A stretch of DNA of 64,000 bases from Diphasiastrum complanatum (taxonomy: Eukaryota > Streptophyta > Lycopodiopsida > Lycopodiales > Lycopodiaceae). The translations under genes and the position numbers were made by a program. The notes below the pieces were generated by a model. That model was not told where the DNA came from. It made no database searches and saw only the letters and a program-made list of their open reading frames with translations. The stretch spans positions 22,946,178 through 23,010,177 of the forward strand of contig CM055107.1 of the NCBI GenBank assembly GCA_029204225.1, written 5' to 3'. The first letter of the stretch is position 1, and each line of letters starts with the position of its first letter. Shown here piece by piece: positions 35,801 through 48,900 of this stretch.

Positions 35801-38800
35801 TTTATTGTTCGTCAGCCTAGCAAGTTGGGTCTAACTCCATTATGGTAGTGGTAGACAAGTTTTCCAAGATCACCCATTTCATTGCTGTTGGAAGAAGGAA
35901 TGACAATTCGATAAGTCGAAGTTTGTGAACGAACTATCGAGCATAGCGGAATGAGCCTTCTTTCCTAGCGCATGACTACGCCTATTAATAATTGAACAAA
36001 TCTATAGTCACGTTCAATCTTTAGCAACTAACTTTGAAATCATTAGTACTAAAGTGATTTCGTAGCCAAACAATTTCAGAGTGTGAAGTGATGTATAGAA
36101 TATTGCAATGTTGAAGTATTCAACAAATCAGATGAAACAATAAGAGATTATCAGTTACAAATGACTACAGAGAAGCATACGTTCTGACATGATATTGAAC
36201 GCAATAAGAAGATAGATTGATTCAGTAAGTAGCATTTACAAATCAGATGATGAGAGCACAAAGCAATAGCAGATGAAAACCGCGTACTCTAAACTATCTC
36301 TGAGTAACTGAAACTGTGTTTGATGCACTTTCGCTAGTAAGCAGTAAGCACTAATAGCAATACTCTAATAGAGCTCTGAAAAACTTTCTAGAGACTATAG
36401 AAGTCTTTAATGATCAGCTATTTATACTAACGCAGTTTAAGCTCATCCGGTAGGACAGTTAATCAGGTCGTAGATCACAATTGGGAGTTAGCCGTAATGC
36501 GCTGTCATCCATCCAGTTAGGACTTCCTAGAAATTTACTTGCAAAGTAGTTAGGGAAAGTCTTTAGCTTCATATCAGGCGGAACAATAACTGTCATCCTT
36601 CGTCATGTTCGACTCCTTCGACTTTCGTCGGAGTCATCCAATATGTTGGAGGTTGTCCGATATGTTGGAGCCACTTGTTGAGCGATTCCCAAGTATTTCT
36701 GCAGACTGTGTAGAAATACGTATAAAACTGCAGAACTGGATAATGAATGGATGTAGATTAAAGATCGATTACTCAGATGAATCACTCTCGATAGTAGAAG
36801 AATCCAACAATTGCAACAACCAAAAAGGTCACAGCTTTGCAAGTAGCCAAGTTGTTTATCCAGAATTTGGTCAAGTTGCATGGACTTCCAACGTCCCATT
36901 GTGTCTAACATGGATTTGGGTAATTTCTAGACAAAGGTGTTTGCCATGCTGGGAACACAATTGCGAATGAGCAGTACTAACAAATGGCCAAACAGAGAGG
37001 GTTAGATCTTGCAATACATGCTTTGTGCATATGTTAGTGGTATCCAAATAGACCCTTAGTAGAGTTTGCGTATAATGATAAGGGACATGTGTCCATAAGA
37101 TTGAGCCCTTTTGAGATTAACTATGGTTATAGGCCAACTAGCCCAGCTACCATGGGGATTCTGTGGAAGGTGCCAAGCGTTACGGGGTTTTTAACCCAGA
37201 CGCAACAAAGGTTAGAGACGACACGAGCTAATCTATCTAAGGCAGTGGCTAGGGCAGAAAGCTACACTCGTGAGAATCGTACCTATTGGGAATTTGAGAT
37301 AGGAGATTGGTATATTTACTAGTCTCTTCTATGCACAGGAATTTGTGCCAAGATATCTCCTGGTTTATGGACCATGGCTAATTGGTAAGAAATTTAGGCA
37401 GATAGCTTACAAGCTATAGCTACCCTTGGGATGCAAGGTGCATTTAGTGTTTCATGTTAGCAAACTCAAACGATGTTTGCACGATGTCAATAACATCGTA
37501 GAAGGTCTCATGTCTCTAGAAGACAAAGACACTATAGGTTATGGGTTAGAGAAACTTCTTGATCAGAGGGAGAGAGTATCTAGTGACTTGGCAAGGACGT
37601 CCATTGTCTGATGTAGTTACCAGAGGGCTTGAGGCCAAGTATTGGCGATGGCCGGTGACCGGAATGGACATCTATCCCAAGCTGGGATCGGTGCCTCACA
37701 AGCAGTGACCCGGTTTGACCACCTAACAAGTTGCTAGCCGACAAGTAGCCGAGGTGAGCAAATGGGTCATAGGTCCTATTTGTGCTTTAGCAATGACCGA
37801 CACGACGATGGGGATTCTAACATTTGGTATCAGAGCCACCGATCATTGTGATTAAGGTGCAATCGCTCTAATTTACGTTTTTGGTTGGTTTAAGCTTTTA
37901 GCTGATGTTTTTTTGAAGGCTTAGTTGAATTTGTTGAATCAAACTGAACAACTTTGCTTTTTGGTTCGTCTCAATCCGAGGTCGTTTTGATTGAAAACGA
38001 GCCACCTTTGCTAGCTATGGTGGAAGTTTGTCGGTTTTTTGAATTTTTGGCGGTTTTAAAAACTTCAAAGGCCGATTTCGTTTTTTGGCCTTGTTTTGGG
38101 ATTCGGAAGTCGGAAGTCGGAAGTCGGAAATTTTTTTGCTTTCTGGTTTTTCCTCATGCAAAAAAAATTTGAAAAAACAAAAGGTTAGCCGGGCACCTGC
38201 GCGCTCGCGCGCGCAGCGTCCGTACGGTTTTCTGACAAATCTTGTGCTAGGCGGACAGCAGCCGCAGGCTGCAGACTCAGATTTCAGGAGCCTTTGTTTC
38301 TTTTAATTTGTGAGGAGGGGAGTGATTAATGCTTATAATCACATCTCTTATGTACTTTTCAAAAAGTACTTATGATGTGATGTTTGGTTGACTTAAGTTT
38401 CAAAAGAAACTAAATCTTTTAAAACTAACCCTTGTAAACAAACTGTTTTCAAACTTGTTAAAAAGTTTAATAACTCTGTGTTTCCTGTTTGTACTTCTAA
38501 AGTACGAAAATCTTCGATGATGCCCATTTTGCCTCTCGCAAGGAGCAAAGTATGCCCAAGGCTGAACAAAAAGAAAAGAAATTTTTCAAGAAGCGGGGCA
38601 GAGACAAGACGGACACTGGTTCCCAAGGCAGGAAAAAGCGCGTCAAGTTGGATCGCGCAGACTACGACAAGGCGAGAACCAGTGGCTTGTCCTTCTCCTG
38701 CATGGAGAAGGGGCATCTTTCAAAAGATTCTGGTAATAAAGTTTATCTTTGTTTTTTGAAAGATGAAATTTATGTGGATGACCATGCAGTCCAGAGTCTA

Positions 38801-41800
38801 AATATTGATTTATCGCATTTTCCTTTGAATGTGCCTGTAAATAATCCTTTAAGTGCTAACTCACCTGAAGGAATAATATCTAACAAACTTATCCAAGAGT
38901 ATAGCGATGTTTTTCCTGATAAACTCCTTCCCCAAAGGAGTGTTGACCATCAAATAGAGTTGCTTCCTGGAAGCCAACCTGTATCTCTTTTTCCATACAG
39001 GGTTAGCATCAAGGAAGAGGATGAAATTTCTAAGCAGTTACAAGAACTCCTTAGGATGGGCCATATTCAGCCTAGTAAGTCCCCTTGGGAAGCACCAATC
39101 CTTTTAGTTAGTAAAAGGATGGCGGCACACGTTTATGTGGCGACTTTAAAAAGTTAATTGATTTAAGCATCAAGAACAGATATCCCTTACTTAGGATGGA
39201 TGATCTTATGGATTGTCTGAATGGAGCTAAGTATATCTCCAAGGTATGGCCGTTATGAGTTTTTGTGTTACCTTTTGGACTCACGAATGCGCCTGCCACT
39301 TGCCAGCAGATGATGAACAATATTCTTCGTCCATATCTGGGAAAGTTTGTGGTGGTGTATTTGGACGACATATTAATTTATAGTCGGACCCTTGAGGAGC
39401 ATGAAGAGCATCTTCATATTGTCTTGGATCTTAAGAAGCTGAATCTTGCTCAGACTAGGTATTCTACCTAGGAGAAGGAGCTTTTTGCAGTCATTCACGC
39501 GTTAAAAATCTGGAGGCATTACCTTTATGGTGCCAGATTTACGGTAATGACTGATCACCAATCCCTTAAGTATATTTGTGATGCCAAGGACCTTCGTGGC
39601 CGTAAGGCTAGATGGTCGGAACTCATTCAGGAGTTTGTGTTCGACATTAAGTATCGTAAAGGTACGTCGAACTGTGTTGCCGATGCCTTGAGTCGGATTG
39701 GAGAGATTAATCAGTTATGCTTTGTTGAGATCCAATCTAATTTGTATGTTTCACTACGGGATCTTTGTCGAACCGATAGGTTTTTTGGTCGCATCTGGCT
39801 AGATGTCTTGACAGGAAATTCTAGATCTAGTGATGACCTTGGGATGCAAGATTCCAAGCAATCCCGAAATGATAAGATACTTGAAGACTATTCCATAGAA
39901 ATGGCCTGCTTTTCCGGAAGGGAAAGGTTTGTGTGCCGGATAGGGAGGACTTGCGGGCCCAAATCCTGCAGCAGTGTCATGACAACCCTTGTGTTGGTCA
40001 CCCATGCATACAGAAGAGGACACTTGACCTTGTTAGGCAGAATTTCTTTTGGCCTAAGGTGAAATGTCATGTGGAGGCATACATTCAAAGTTGTGAACAA
40101 TGCCAGCAAAACAAAGCAGAAAAACTCAAAGTTGCGGGTCTTCTACATCCCTTGGAAATTCCCAGTAAGAAATGGGAAAGTATTTCAATGGATTTTGTGG
40201 TTGGACTCCCTAAAACCCAGAGTGATCACGATGCCATTTGGGTGGTGGTTGGCAGGCTAACCAAGATGGCATAGAGCTCAGTTTTATGCTAACGGCGATT
40301 GCTCACCTCGGGATATTGAGGTCAGAACTTGGGTGTACCTTAAAATCCCTAAGGATTCGAAGGTACTTTGGACGGGAAAATGTCATAAGCTATCTCCTCG
40401 TTACAGCGAACCTTATAAGGTTGTAAAGAAAATCAACCAGGTCGCTTATCAGCTAGATCTTCCGATTGGGGTTGGGGTTCATCCTATTTTCCATGTAAGT
40501 CGTTTAAAGGAACGACTTAGTAGGAAGGATTCCCTAATTCCGGAAGGTGAACTAGTTGAGTTAGAGGATCTGTCTACCTTTGTTCCAAACGTACCTAAAA
40601 ACGTTGTTGACGTTCGTCGTCACCAATTGAGAAACCGTTTGGTTTCTGAATTTCTCGTACGTTGGAAAGGCAAGTTAGATGATGAGGACACTTGGGAGAG
40701 AGAGGGGACTATTTAAGACTGAACTTCCCTGGTTTGCTCCCAGTAGGAGGAGACTCTTAAAGGGGGAGGGAATGTTACGTATAAGGGCACACAATAGGAA
40801 ACTTGAGGTGATGGTCTCAGTTATGGGACAGAACGCTGATTAGGAGCTATAGGTCTTTTGGGTGCCGTGTGTCAATGCCTGCGTGGTAACTCGTTTATAT
40901 GGACCCGCATCAGTGTGCACAACTGTCGCGTGTTGTTGGTCATGCGTGACTCCTATGGACGGAGATGACCCACCTAGACTATGTATATAGAGGTGGATCG
41001 CCATGGGCTTGGTATTCATTCTCCTCTGGAGAATGAAGAGCTCTTCGACTAGTGGTCAGGCCAGGACGAGTATCTAGGCCTCAGGATGTAAGTAGGCGAG
41101 GGTCGAGGGTAAGGCATGGTGGTATGGGACACCATTCTCTCTGCATGTTACATACATAATTAACTAGGAAACTTGCAACTCGGTTATTTTGCTTCAGACA
41201 CTATTTCTCAGAAGTAATATAGCTAAGAAATTTTTAAAATGAGGAGAATACATCCACTCTCAATGACTTTCCAAACCATCTTACTTTTAATAACAACTCT
41301 TTTACCCATTCAGCCTATCACAAATCTTAGTACACATACTAGGATCAGATTGACTCGTATAGACATCCAAGATTTCCAGGTTTAAGGCCAGACTTATCCC
41401 GACCTGGTCCAATTCACAACAAATCTATGATTGGAACTTAAATCTAATTTTTGCATATTAATAATTATTAAGCTTCTATTCCCCAAACATCCTCTAGTTC
41501 CAGATTGTTGACAATAGTTTTAAGAAGCTCCTCACACTAAAAAAAAAACTTGTTTTTCATGATTTTCAAGCTCGTTTTCATCTGTTTGATCATAGCAGGT
41601 TCACTACTGCTCCTTGCAATCGATTCTTAAGCTCAAAATCATCATGTTTCCATTCTGATTTGCAATGTGATTGCCTATAACTTATAATATTTCCATAACT
41701 GGCATAGGTTACCACCTTACCCAACATTAGAAGATGTTGCGCCCACCATAACAACTCAACTCATGGGATGACAAATTTATCGTGTGCAAGCTGATGGCAT

Positions 41801-44800
41801 TCATACATTGATTCTTTAATATTTATATTATGGACGAGTGAAAATGCATGCAGCCAAAACGACCATGAGCGGGAAATTTTATCTTAGAGATACCCCTTTG
41901 GGGATACTACAAAGTCTGCCACTCAAAGCTGGAGGATTAGAGTTACATGCTGACATAGCGATTATGCCACTACCAATTGAATATTGAATATTTGGCTGAG
42001 ATCAACAAGAGCTCTTGCACAGGAACGTTGTGGATAGCTTGGACTCCTATTGCCTCATAGTTAGGGGCCCTTTTTGAGTTGTAAGATTTGGAATCTTGCA
42101 TGAAGTTACCAAATGTCTGTCAAGTTGCCAAGTATTAAAGAAGCACACACATTGCCTTGTTGGCAAGATTCTCATGAACCTAACTTTGATTAATATCCAA
42201 TGTATGAAAATCATTATTTGCATGTTCACAGTGACTGAAATTTGTGCACAGCAAAATATGAACTTGTTGAGTGCTCTGATGCGAAACCTAATGAAATCTG
42301 TTTTGTGTACTGGTGTATGATTTTGTCTGCTCATCTGTGTGCAAGTTGCATATGTTGGAATATCTTTGTATGGAGCAACATTTCTTGATTTAAGGGCTAT
42401 TGGTGGGTGTTTGAATGATGTTAAGTACATTGTGGTGAATATGCAACTCCTTTATAGTTAGATGAACAGCTTAACATTATGATATAGCTCAAGCAACAAA
42501 AAATAAAGTGCGTCATTGTCATTCGTCTCTATGTTGGGGGCATTGCTTCTAAATGCATTTTCAGGGTGTTCGTTCATTATTAAATCAGAGATAGTATTTT
42601 GCCTTAGGATGTTGAGAGCTGTATTTTTGGCAGGGTGACCCTTGGAGATCAATCTGTGTATGATGCAGATGTGGTTGGCTATGATGAGGATAAAGATGTT
42701 GCAGTCTTGCGTATTAATGCCCCAAAACAGCTTCTGAGGCCATTACAAATAGGGAGTTCAGGAGATCTTCTTGTTGGGCAAAAGGTTTATGCCATTGGAA
42801 ATCCTGTAAGTTTGATTTGAGGTGGCTTTATCTTTTTTAGTCTCTATATGGCAATGTATTTGTTTCTTGAGGAATGTATATGCATCATACTTTGTTAAGA
42901 AGCATGGCATTTTCATTTTCACCAGCTATTTTTCATGTTGAAGTGTGAGATACACAATGTGCATATCAAATATCACATAGTTGCATGGCTAAAGCATGCC
43001 AATGTTTATTATGCAGTGTATGAGCAAGTGAACATTTTTTGGCAGCATTGCATGGAAAATATTGTTCATTCTATGGAATTTTTTTTATAGAAATAGGATC
43101 ATAATGGTGGTTGCTAGAACATTTGAGAGTACAAATACTTAACCGGTATACTAGCTCCCAAAAGGAAAAATATCAACATGTTGGTAGAAACTGAACAACC
43201 AATGCCACTTGATAGCTGATAGCCCTTGAGTTCTCTTCCTACATTGGCAGAATTTATAGCCCAAGGGAATAGATTTTTTAAGTGTGTCTTATTTGGAAAC
43301 TCTCTGTTTTTCCAGCTCCTCAAATCTTTTTAAATAATTTATCTTTTCCCATTGCTCGATGAGTCTTATTTTGGAACTGGAGAAGTTTGGTGCCTGTCTT
43401 CCTAGTTCTGCAGCAAGACTTGCAGTGGATACAATAGTACCTTTGGTCCAAAGGAAAAAAAAAACATGTCATAATTTTCAGAAGGAATAACATTCAGCAA
43501 TAACTAATGGCGAAATACTCAATAAGAATCTAGCTATCTTGTGGTGAGGCTGATCATTCTCTGGCGAGTAAAAGGAATATGTTCTTTCAAAGTTTTCACC
43601 CAAGTGGTCCAGATTGGACTAACTTCTTGCATGACCTATCTTATGTCCATTGAGGGGTCTTCCTTATCTCAATTGAGGGACGTTTTTTATGTCCACTTTA
43701 TGAGGGACCTTTTTCCCATTTCCACTGTGAAGGAACCTTTCTCCATTGTGCACTTTACAGAGGGAGCTCTCTCCAATCTTGATTGATGGAACCTTTCAAG
43801 CGTACATCTTCTCCTGAAGGACCTTTTTTTGTCTACTTCCTAAGGGACCTATCATAATTCTCAGAATTACTATCCTAATAGTCCAAGACTTTCACTTTCA
43901 GCATTTTTAGATTGTTGTGCTAAAGAAAAAATTTACTTTCGAATGACATAGTAGATGTAGCTTCTTGTGACACGGGAAGTGTTGTGCAGGTGTGATAAAG
44001 TGTATGGTCGTGTGAGTTATTGACCATATTGACCATTGTGTAGCTTGTTTTGTTTTGGAATGATTGGTAACTCTCTCTCTCTCTCTCTCTCTCTCAATAT
44101 GTAAGCTAGCTCTAGATGTTGAAGAGTAATGCCTATTTGACCCCTTTGGCAAAGCATTAATGTTGTTATAAGTTGTACATTACTCATGGGACATGTTATT
44201 AATTAAATACATGGAACCCCTTATTTGTAACTTAAATAAGTTAGTGCAAGTGGCCCACTTGGCCAAGTAGCTCACTCATATGGTTGACGCCTACACTTTT
44301 CATGCATGTACTTGAGGTGCTTGCCTCATAAGATGGAGGACCTACTCCCTCCTCTCCCTCACTAGCAATTTATTTTTTCTTCTAACTTTTGGTGTTGTGA
44401 GGTGCTTATGCTATTACTTCTCCTTGTATTTGATGTTTTCCATAGCTAAGTTTCTCAAGCTTTCTTGGTTGATCTAGTATTGCAATTAAGATACTCCATA
44501 GCTAGGTCTTGCAATTCATCATGATATCTGAGCAAGTCGTGTAGCCTATGAGTCCGAGACTGAGAGAAACTTCAGTTCTTAGATTCTTGAGAAGACTCTG
44601 ATCTTCTAGAAGCATCTAAACCTTGTAGGAGGGTGCTTTTGATCTATAGGATTCAGATCAGGTTGAGTCTTGCACTATTGGACAACTGTTGGCAAGGAGA
44701 GTGTGATGACCAAAAACCTTTTTAATTTTGGCTGAGTTTTGGGAAGACTGTCTGGAGGAGCTTACACAAAAGTAGGGCACACTTTCTATAGGGGCTTTTG

Positions 44801-45856
44801 GTTTCTAATCTAGTGGGGTTTAGTGCTTGTGCTATCAAGGCCATAGTGGCAAAGTCAAAAGCAGGAGCTGAAGGGTTGCCTTGAAGTGGCTACATACCCT
44901 AGTTTGTGGTCAAACCCTAGTTGCTAGAAGTTTCTTTTCTGATTCTTTTCAAACAGTAGAAGCTTGGGCATTCTTAAGTCTATGTTTTAATAGTGGGTTC
45001 AGCCAGGCTCATTTACTTGCAGAATAGGTTACACACTCTCAAGACGGAGGTAGGTGCAAAAATCAATGAACACATTACAAAGGTCAAGGACCTTATGGAC
45101 CAGCTTGCTTCAGTGGGAGAGATAGCAAGTGATAGGAGTATTGTTTCCATAGTCTTGGATAGTTTGTCATCAACTATCAAGACCATGTGATGTCCCTTTC
45201 TGCTAGGGAGAAACTCCCAACCTTTGGGGATTTATGTGGCCTTCTTTCAGCGGAGGAGATGAATAAGGAAGAATCTTTCTGAAAGGGAAGGTAATTCAGG
45301 ACTTGCATTTGCTTCTAAGAAGAAGCAGAACTATCAGAAGAAAGGCAAAGGCAAAGGCAAGGGGAAGAATTCAAAGCAAAACTTGGAGTAGCAAGTGTCC
45401 AAGTTGCAGATTGGACAATGAAGAGGAGACAATCACCAATTCCTCATCTACACCCAAGAGGAAGGGCAACTGCAATTGTTGTGGCAAGTATGGGCATTTT
45501 GCTTTTGAATGCCGAAAGAAGCAAAGTGATCAAAAGAAGGGTAAGAACTAGTAGAGTCACTTTGTTGATAAAGTTGTAGAAGAAGAGCAATCTGATGTAC
45601 TTGACCTATTCGCCACCCTATCATCTGGATCCACGTTTGGTGGATGGTACATGATTTTGGAGCCTCGAAGCACATGACACCTTATAGACGTTATTGGGGA
45701 TATCAAAGCCATGCTTTATGGGACCATCTTACAAACATTATTGAGTAGGTTGAATTTAGACAATTACATTCTCTGAAATAGGCTGGTTTCAGTGGTTATC
45801 AGTCCACATTTGATCATGTATTCACTCTCAGGTCACTTTTTGAGGAGGCAAAATTC

Positions 45857-45915
<59 letters not shown>

Positions 45916-48900
45916 TTATTAATGTCCTTTAAATACCCTAAGCTACATAGGACCAAGAAAAGGTACATGTCAAGTGTGCACGTAGGAGCTATAAAATAAA
46001 GTATTCAAGGGATTTTGTGGGAGTATAGATGTCTGGAATGGGCAAGAGAGGAGCAGAGGTGGAGGGAGGAGGGGTAGAGGGATTAGGAGAGGAGGTGGAG
46101 GAGGCTGGCTGCCACGCAGCCAGTTCGTTTGCTAGTTGCGTGGCAGCCAAGGTGACTGGCTGTGGCTGGCTGCGCAGCCGCCAGGGGGGCTGGCTAGTGC
46201 GCAACCAGCGATGGATCTGGCTGTGCAGTAGCTAGAGGAACTAGCTGCTGTGCAGCCAGCGTGGGGTTTGGCTGCGTAGCAGCCAGTGCTGGTCGGGGGG
46301 CTGAGTGGAGGATGGGCTCCCCCCGTATGGCGCACCATAGCTGGGAGAAGATGGAGAGAGAGAGAGAGAGAGAGTGAGAGAGAGAGAGTTTTTATTGCTA
46401 CTTTGTGGACCGAAGAGCGTTTGACTCAATACATTGCATGCTCTTTCAAAAATTGAGTGACCTTACTGGTCAAACATGACACGTGTCACATGCTCACTAG
46501 GACACTTGGTCCAATGTCTGAGTGACAAATGTCAACCTATTCACTGGCCTATGTGTCGGTGTAGCAAGTGTTGATTGTGCATAGAATTATGTGTCGACGT
46601 TAGGAAGGGTCAAGGTTAAGGGGTGCTTGAGGATTGTGCATAAGTGAGCCTAGAGAGAGGCATTCCTCATCATAATCTATGCAGCAAAGGTTGGGAGGAG
46701 ACAAGGCAACTAGCTCCACCATGTTTCATGCTTTGTGATGTTCTTTGCATGCAAGGAAATTTATAAGGATCCTATGTTTAGAGTAAAGTTTCAAATTGGA
46801 GTTTGACAAGTGGGCTATAGCCTTGCATGACTTCAGATCTCTATGTTATATATGATATAAGGGAATCCTTTTGTTCCACATCCAATTATCCTAACTAAGT
46901 TTGTTGTGCACCTATAAGCTAGATGCTATATTCAAGTTGATCATCTATATTGAGAGTCTTGGAGTTTTGAGATGATATTGGGAGATTATGATATCCCTGG
47001 CTAGCACTCACATATTCTCATAGATGAGCATGCACATCACTCATCATGGTACTATTAGGGCTCTCACTCGTTGGAGTCAATTGGCTTGTCCATATCTCAC
47101 TTTCTTGAGGGGACTCATTCATAAATTCAAAATTCTATTGATCTTATATTTAGGTTTGGCTATCGGGAGAACTAGGGGTCACGCTAGACTTTTATCGAAA
47201 TCACTTTCTAGAGATGGATGCAGCAAGTGACCTGCTTATCTTTAACACATCTTCGTTAATACATGACATCATCATCATCCACACCACCATTGTGATATTT
47301 TTAGATATACTTAAAGATACCACTTGATGACTACCTTGTAGAAAGCTACTTATTACATAGACTTAAGCTTTCATATATGAGCTCCCTATAATAATTATTC
47401 ATTAATTCAATTATGTTGCATGTTTAGGTTTTTAAAGTTTTTGATCATTTTCTTTTTCGCTCTCTTGAATGTATGGTTTGTGAAAAAAAGAAAGAAAGAA
47501 AGAAAGAAAGCTTTATTAATGTCAAGATATATAAGACTAAGCAATACATTTTAGGTATGTTTCATGTTGTGGGAGCATAAATCTCTAATAATAAAAAAAA
47601 ACTTAAACTAATGTGGAAACTGAATATGCAACTAAAATTGGAACTAAGCTTAAAAAGCACCTAAAACTGATCCTTAGCTGAAAAACAAGGGCATATAGTC
47701 ATAAAAGATCTTATCTTTGTTTCTAGTCATAGTGGATGGAAGAGAGCCCTAATGTTTGTTGACAATAAAGCTATAATGGTAAGTTTCTGGTTAATCCTAG
47801 TTGACTATGTTAAGGGTCTCTTTAGGTCCTAGTTTCCAGAATAGTCGAGATTATCAGTTGTAATGTCTACTATGATCTTGGAGGCTAGCATTAGGATTTT
47901 TGGAGGTAGCTATTGGCGTTGTATATATGTGATAAGACAAAAGATGGCATCAACTTGTACAGGTGGGATTGCAAACTCTGCCAGAATGATTTGATGTGGG
48001 ACGGAGGGCTTAGCCCACATCATATGTGACAACATAAGAATTTGTAAGCATGAGACATTGGCCCAATCAGATGGAGTGAGACTTGAACACCATGCATCTG
48101 CTGGGTATAATGCTGTGGGTGTGAAAATGGTATCAAAAAGCTGACACTTACTTGGGGCGTCCCATATGAACCTCGAAAAACAAAACCTCTCCAACTGGAC
48201 CAGGGGAAGCATGTTTCTTTCCTAGCCTAGCTTTAGCTGCCTATCTGATACCAATGAAAGAAGCCTAGATAAGTGTAGGATGATACAACCTCTAGTGGCA
48301 AGCTCCTATGTTTGCATGAAGGCCCTAGATGTTTGAAGACCATAATCTTGGTCTTTGCAGTGTTAAGCCCTAAACCCCATTTGGTGCAAAAAGTATGAAG
48401 ACTGTCTAACTGTCTTTGTAGAGTCTATCTGGTCGTGGAGACAAGAATCATGTCATTTGCATAAAGGAGAATGGCAATCAAAATATCCCCATGTCTACAA
48501 CCTGTACCACCACTCTGCTCAAGGACTCTCTCAAGCTCATCAATATATAATCCGAATAATGTGGGTGAGAGGGAGCAACCTGCTTCAACCCTGCTTCAAC
48601 CTCAATGGTGCTCCATATATGCTCTAAGATGCCTATGTCACTCCAAAAGCGGCCAAGAACTCGCCCATAAAGTGCCATCACCGCTAGAACTGAATCATTG
48701 GAGAAACCAAGATCTTGTAATCTCTGAATAAAAAGAGAACATGCAACAAAATCAAAGCCTTTCCTAAAGTCAACAAAACAACAATAAACCCTCTATCTCC
48801 TATGTCTGGCTTCCTTAATAATAGCTCGAAGGGTGAAGACACGGTCTTTAGTAGAATGATGAGCTCGGAATCCTGCTTGGCCCAAAGCATTTAGTCTCCT

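Larger units (their letters stand above)
31140..37620 (+). mobile_element. Composite Ty3/gypsy element E with chromodomain-like tail
   Basis: On + the pieces are: protease C-terminal part (31160-31400; [15 protein letters not shown]); RT entry (31554-31800; [21 protein letters not shown]); a second protease piece (31880-32090; [12 protein letters not shown]); RT (34385-35030; [34 protein letters not shown]) whose YxDD box is changed to a VDILVYSK form; RNase H tail (35408-35632); integrase (35660-35880 and 36815-37320; ESISMDF, NGQTERV with frameshifts); and a C-terminal domain (37426-37620; [11 protein letters not shown]). Blocks are out of canonical order and two other elements are nested inside. 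It is defunct. Confidence 0.82.
30888..42633 (+). other. Intron 2 of the DEG1-like gene (11.7 kb, retroelement-filled)
   Basis: The donor is AAG|GTTGCT and the acceptor is TTTTTGGCAG|G, splitting an Arg codon. It contains two gypsy regions in sense orientation, a separate LTR and a solo LTR. From about 41170 to 42630 I see no recognisable element. Confidence 0.85.
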
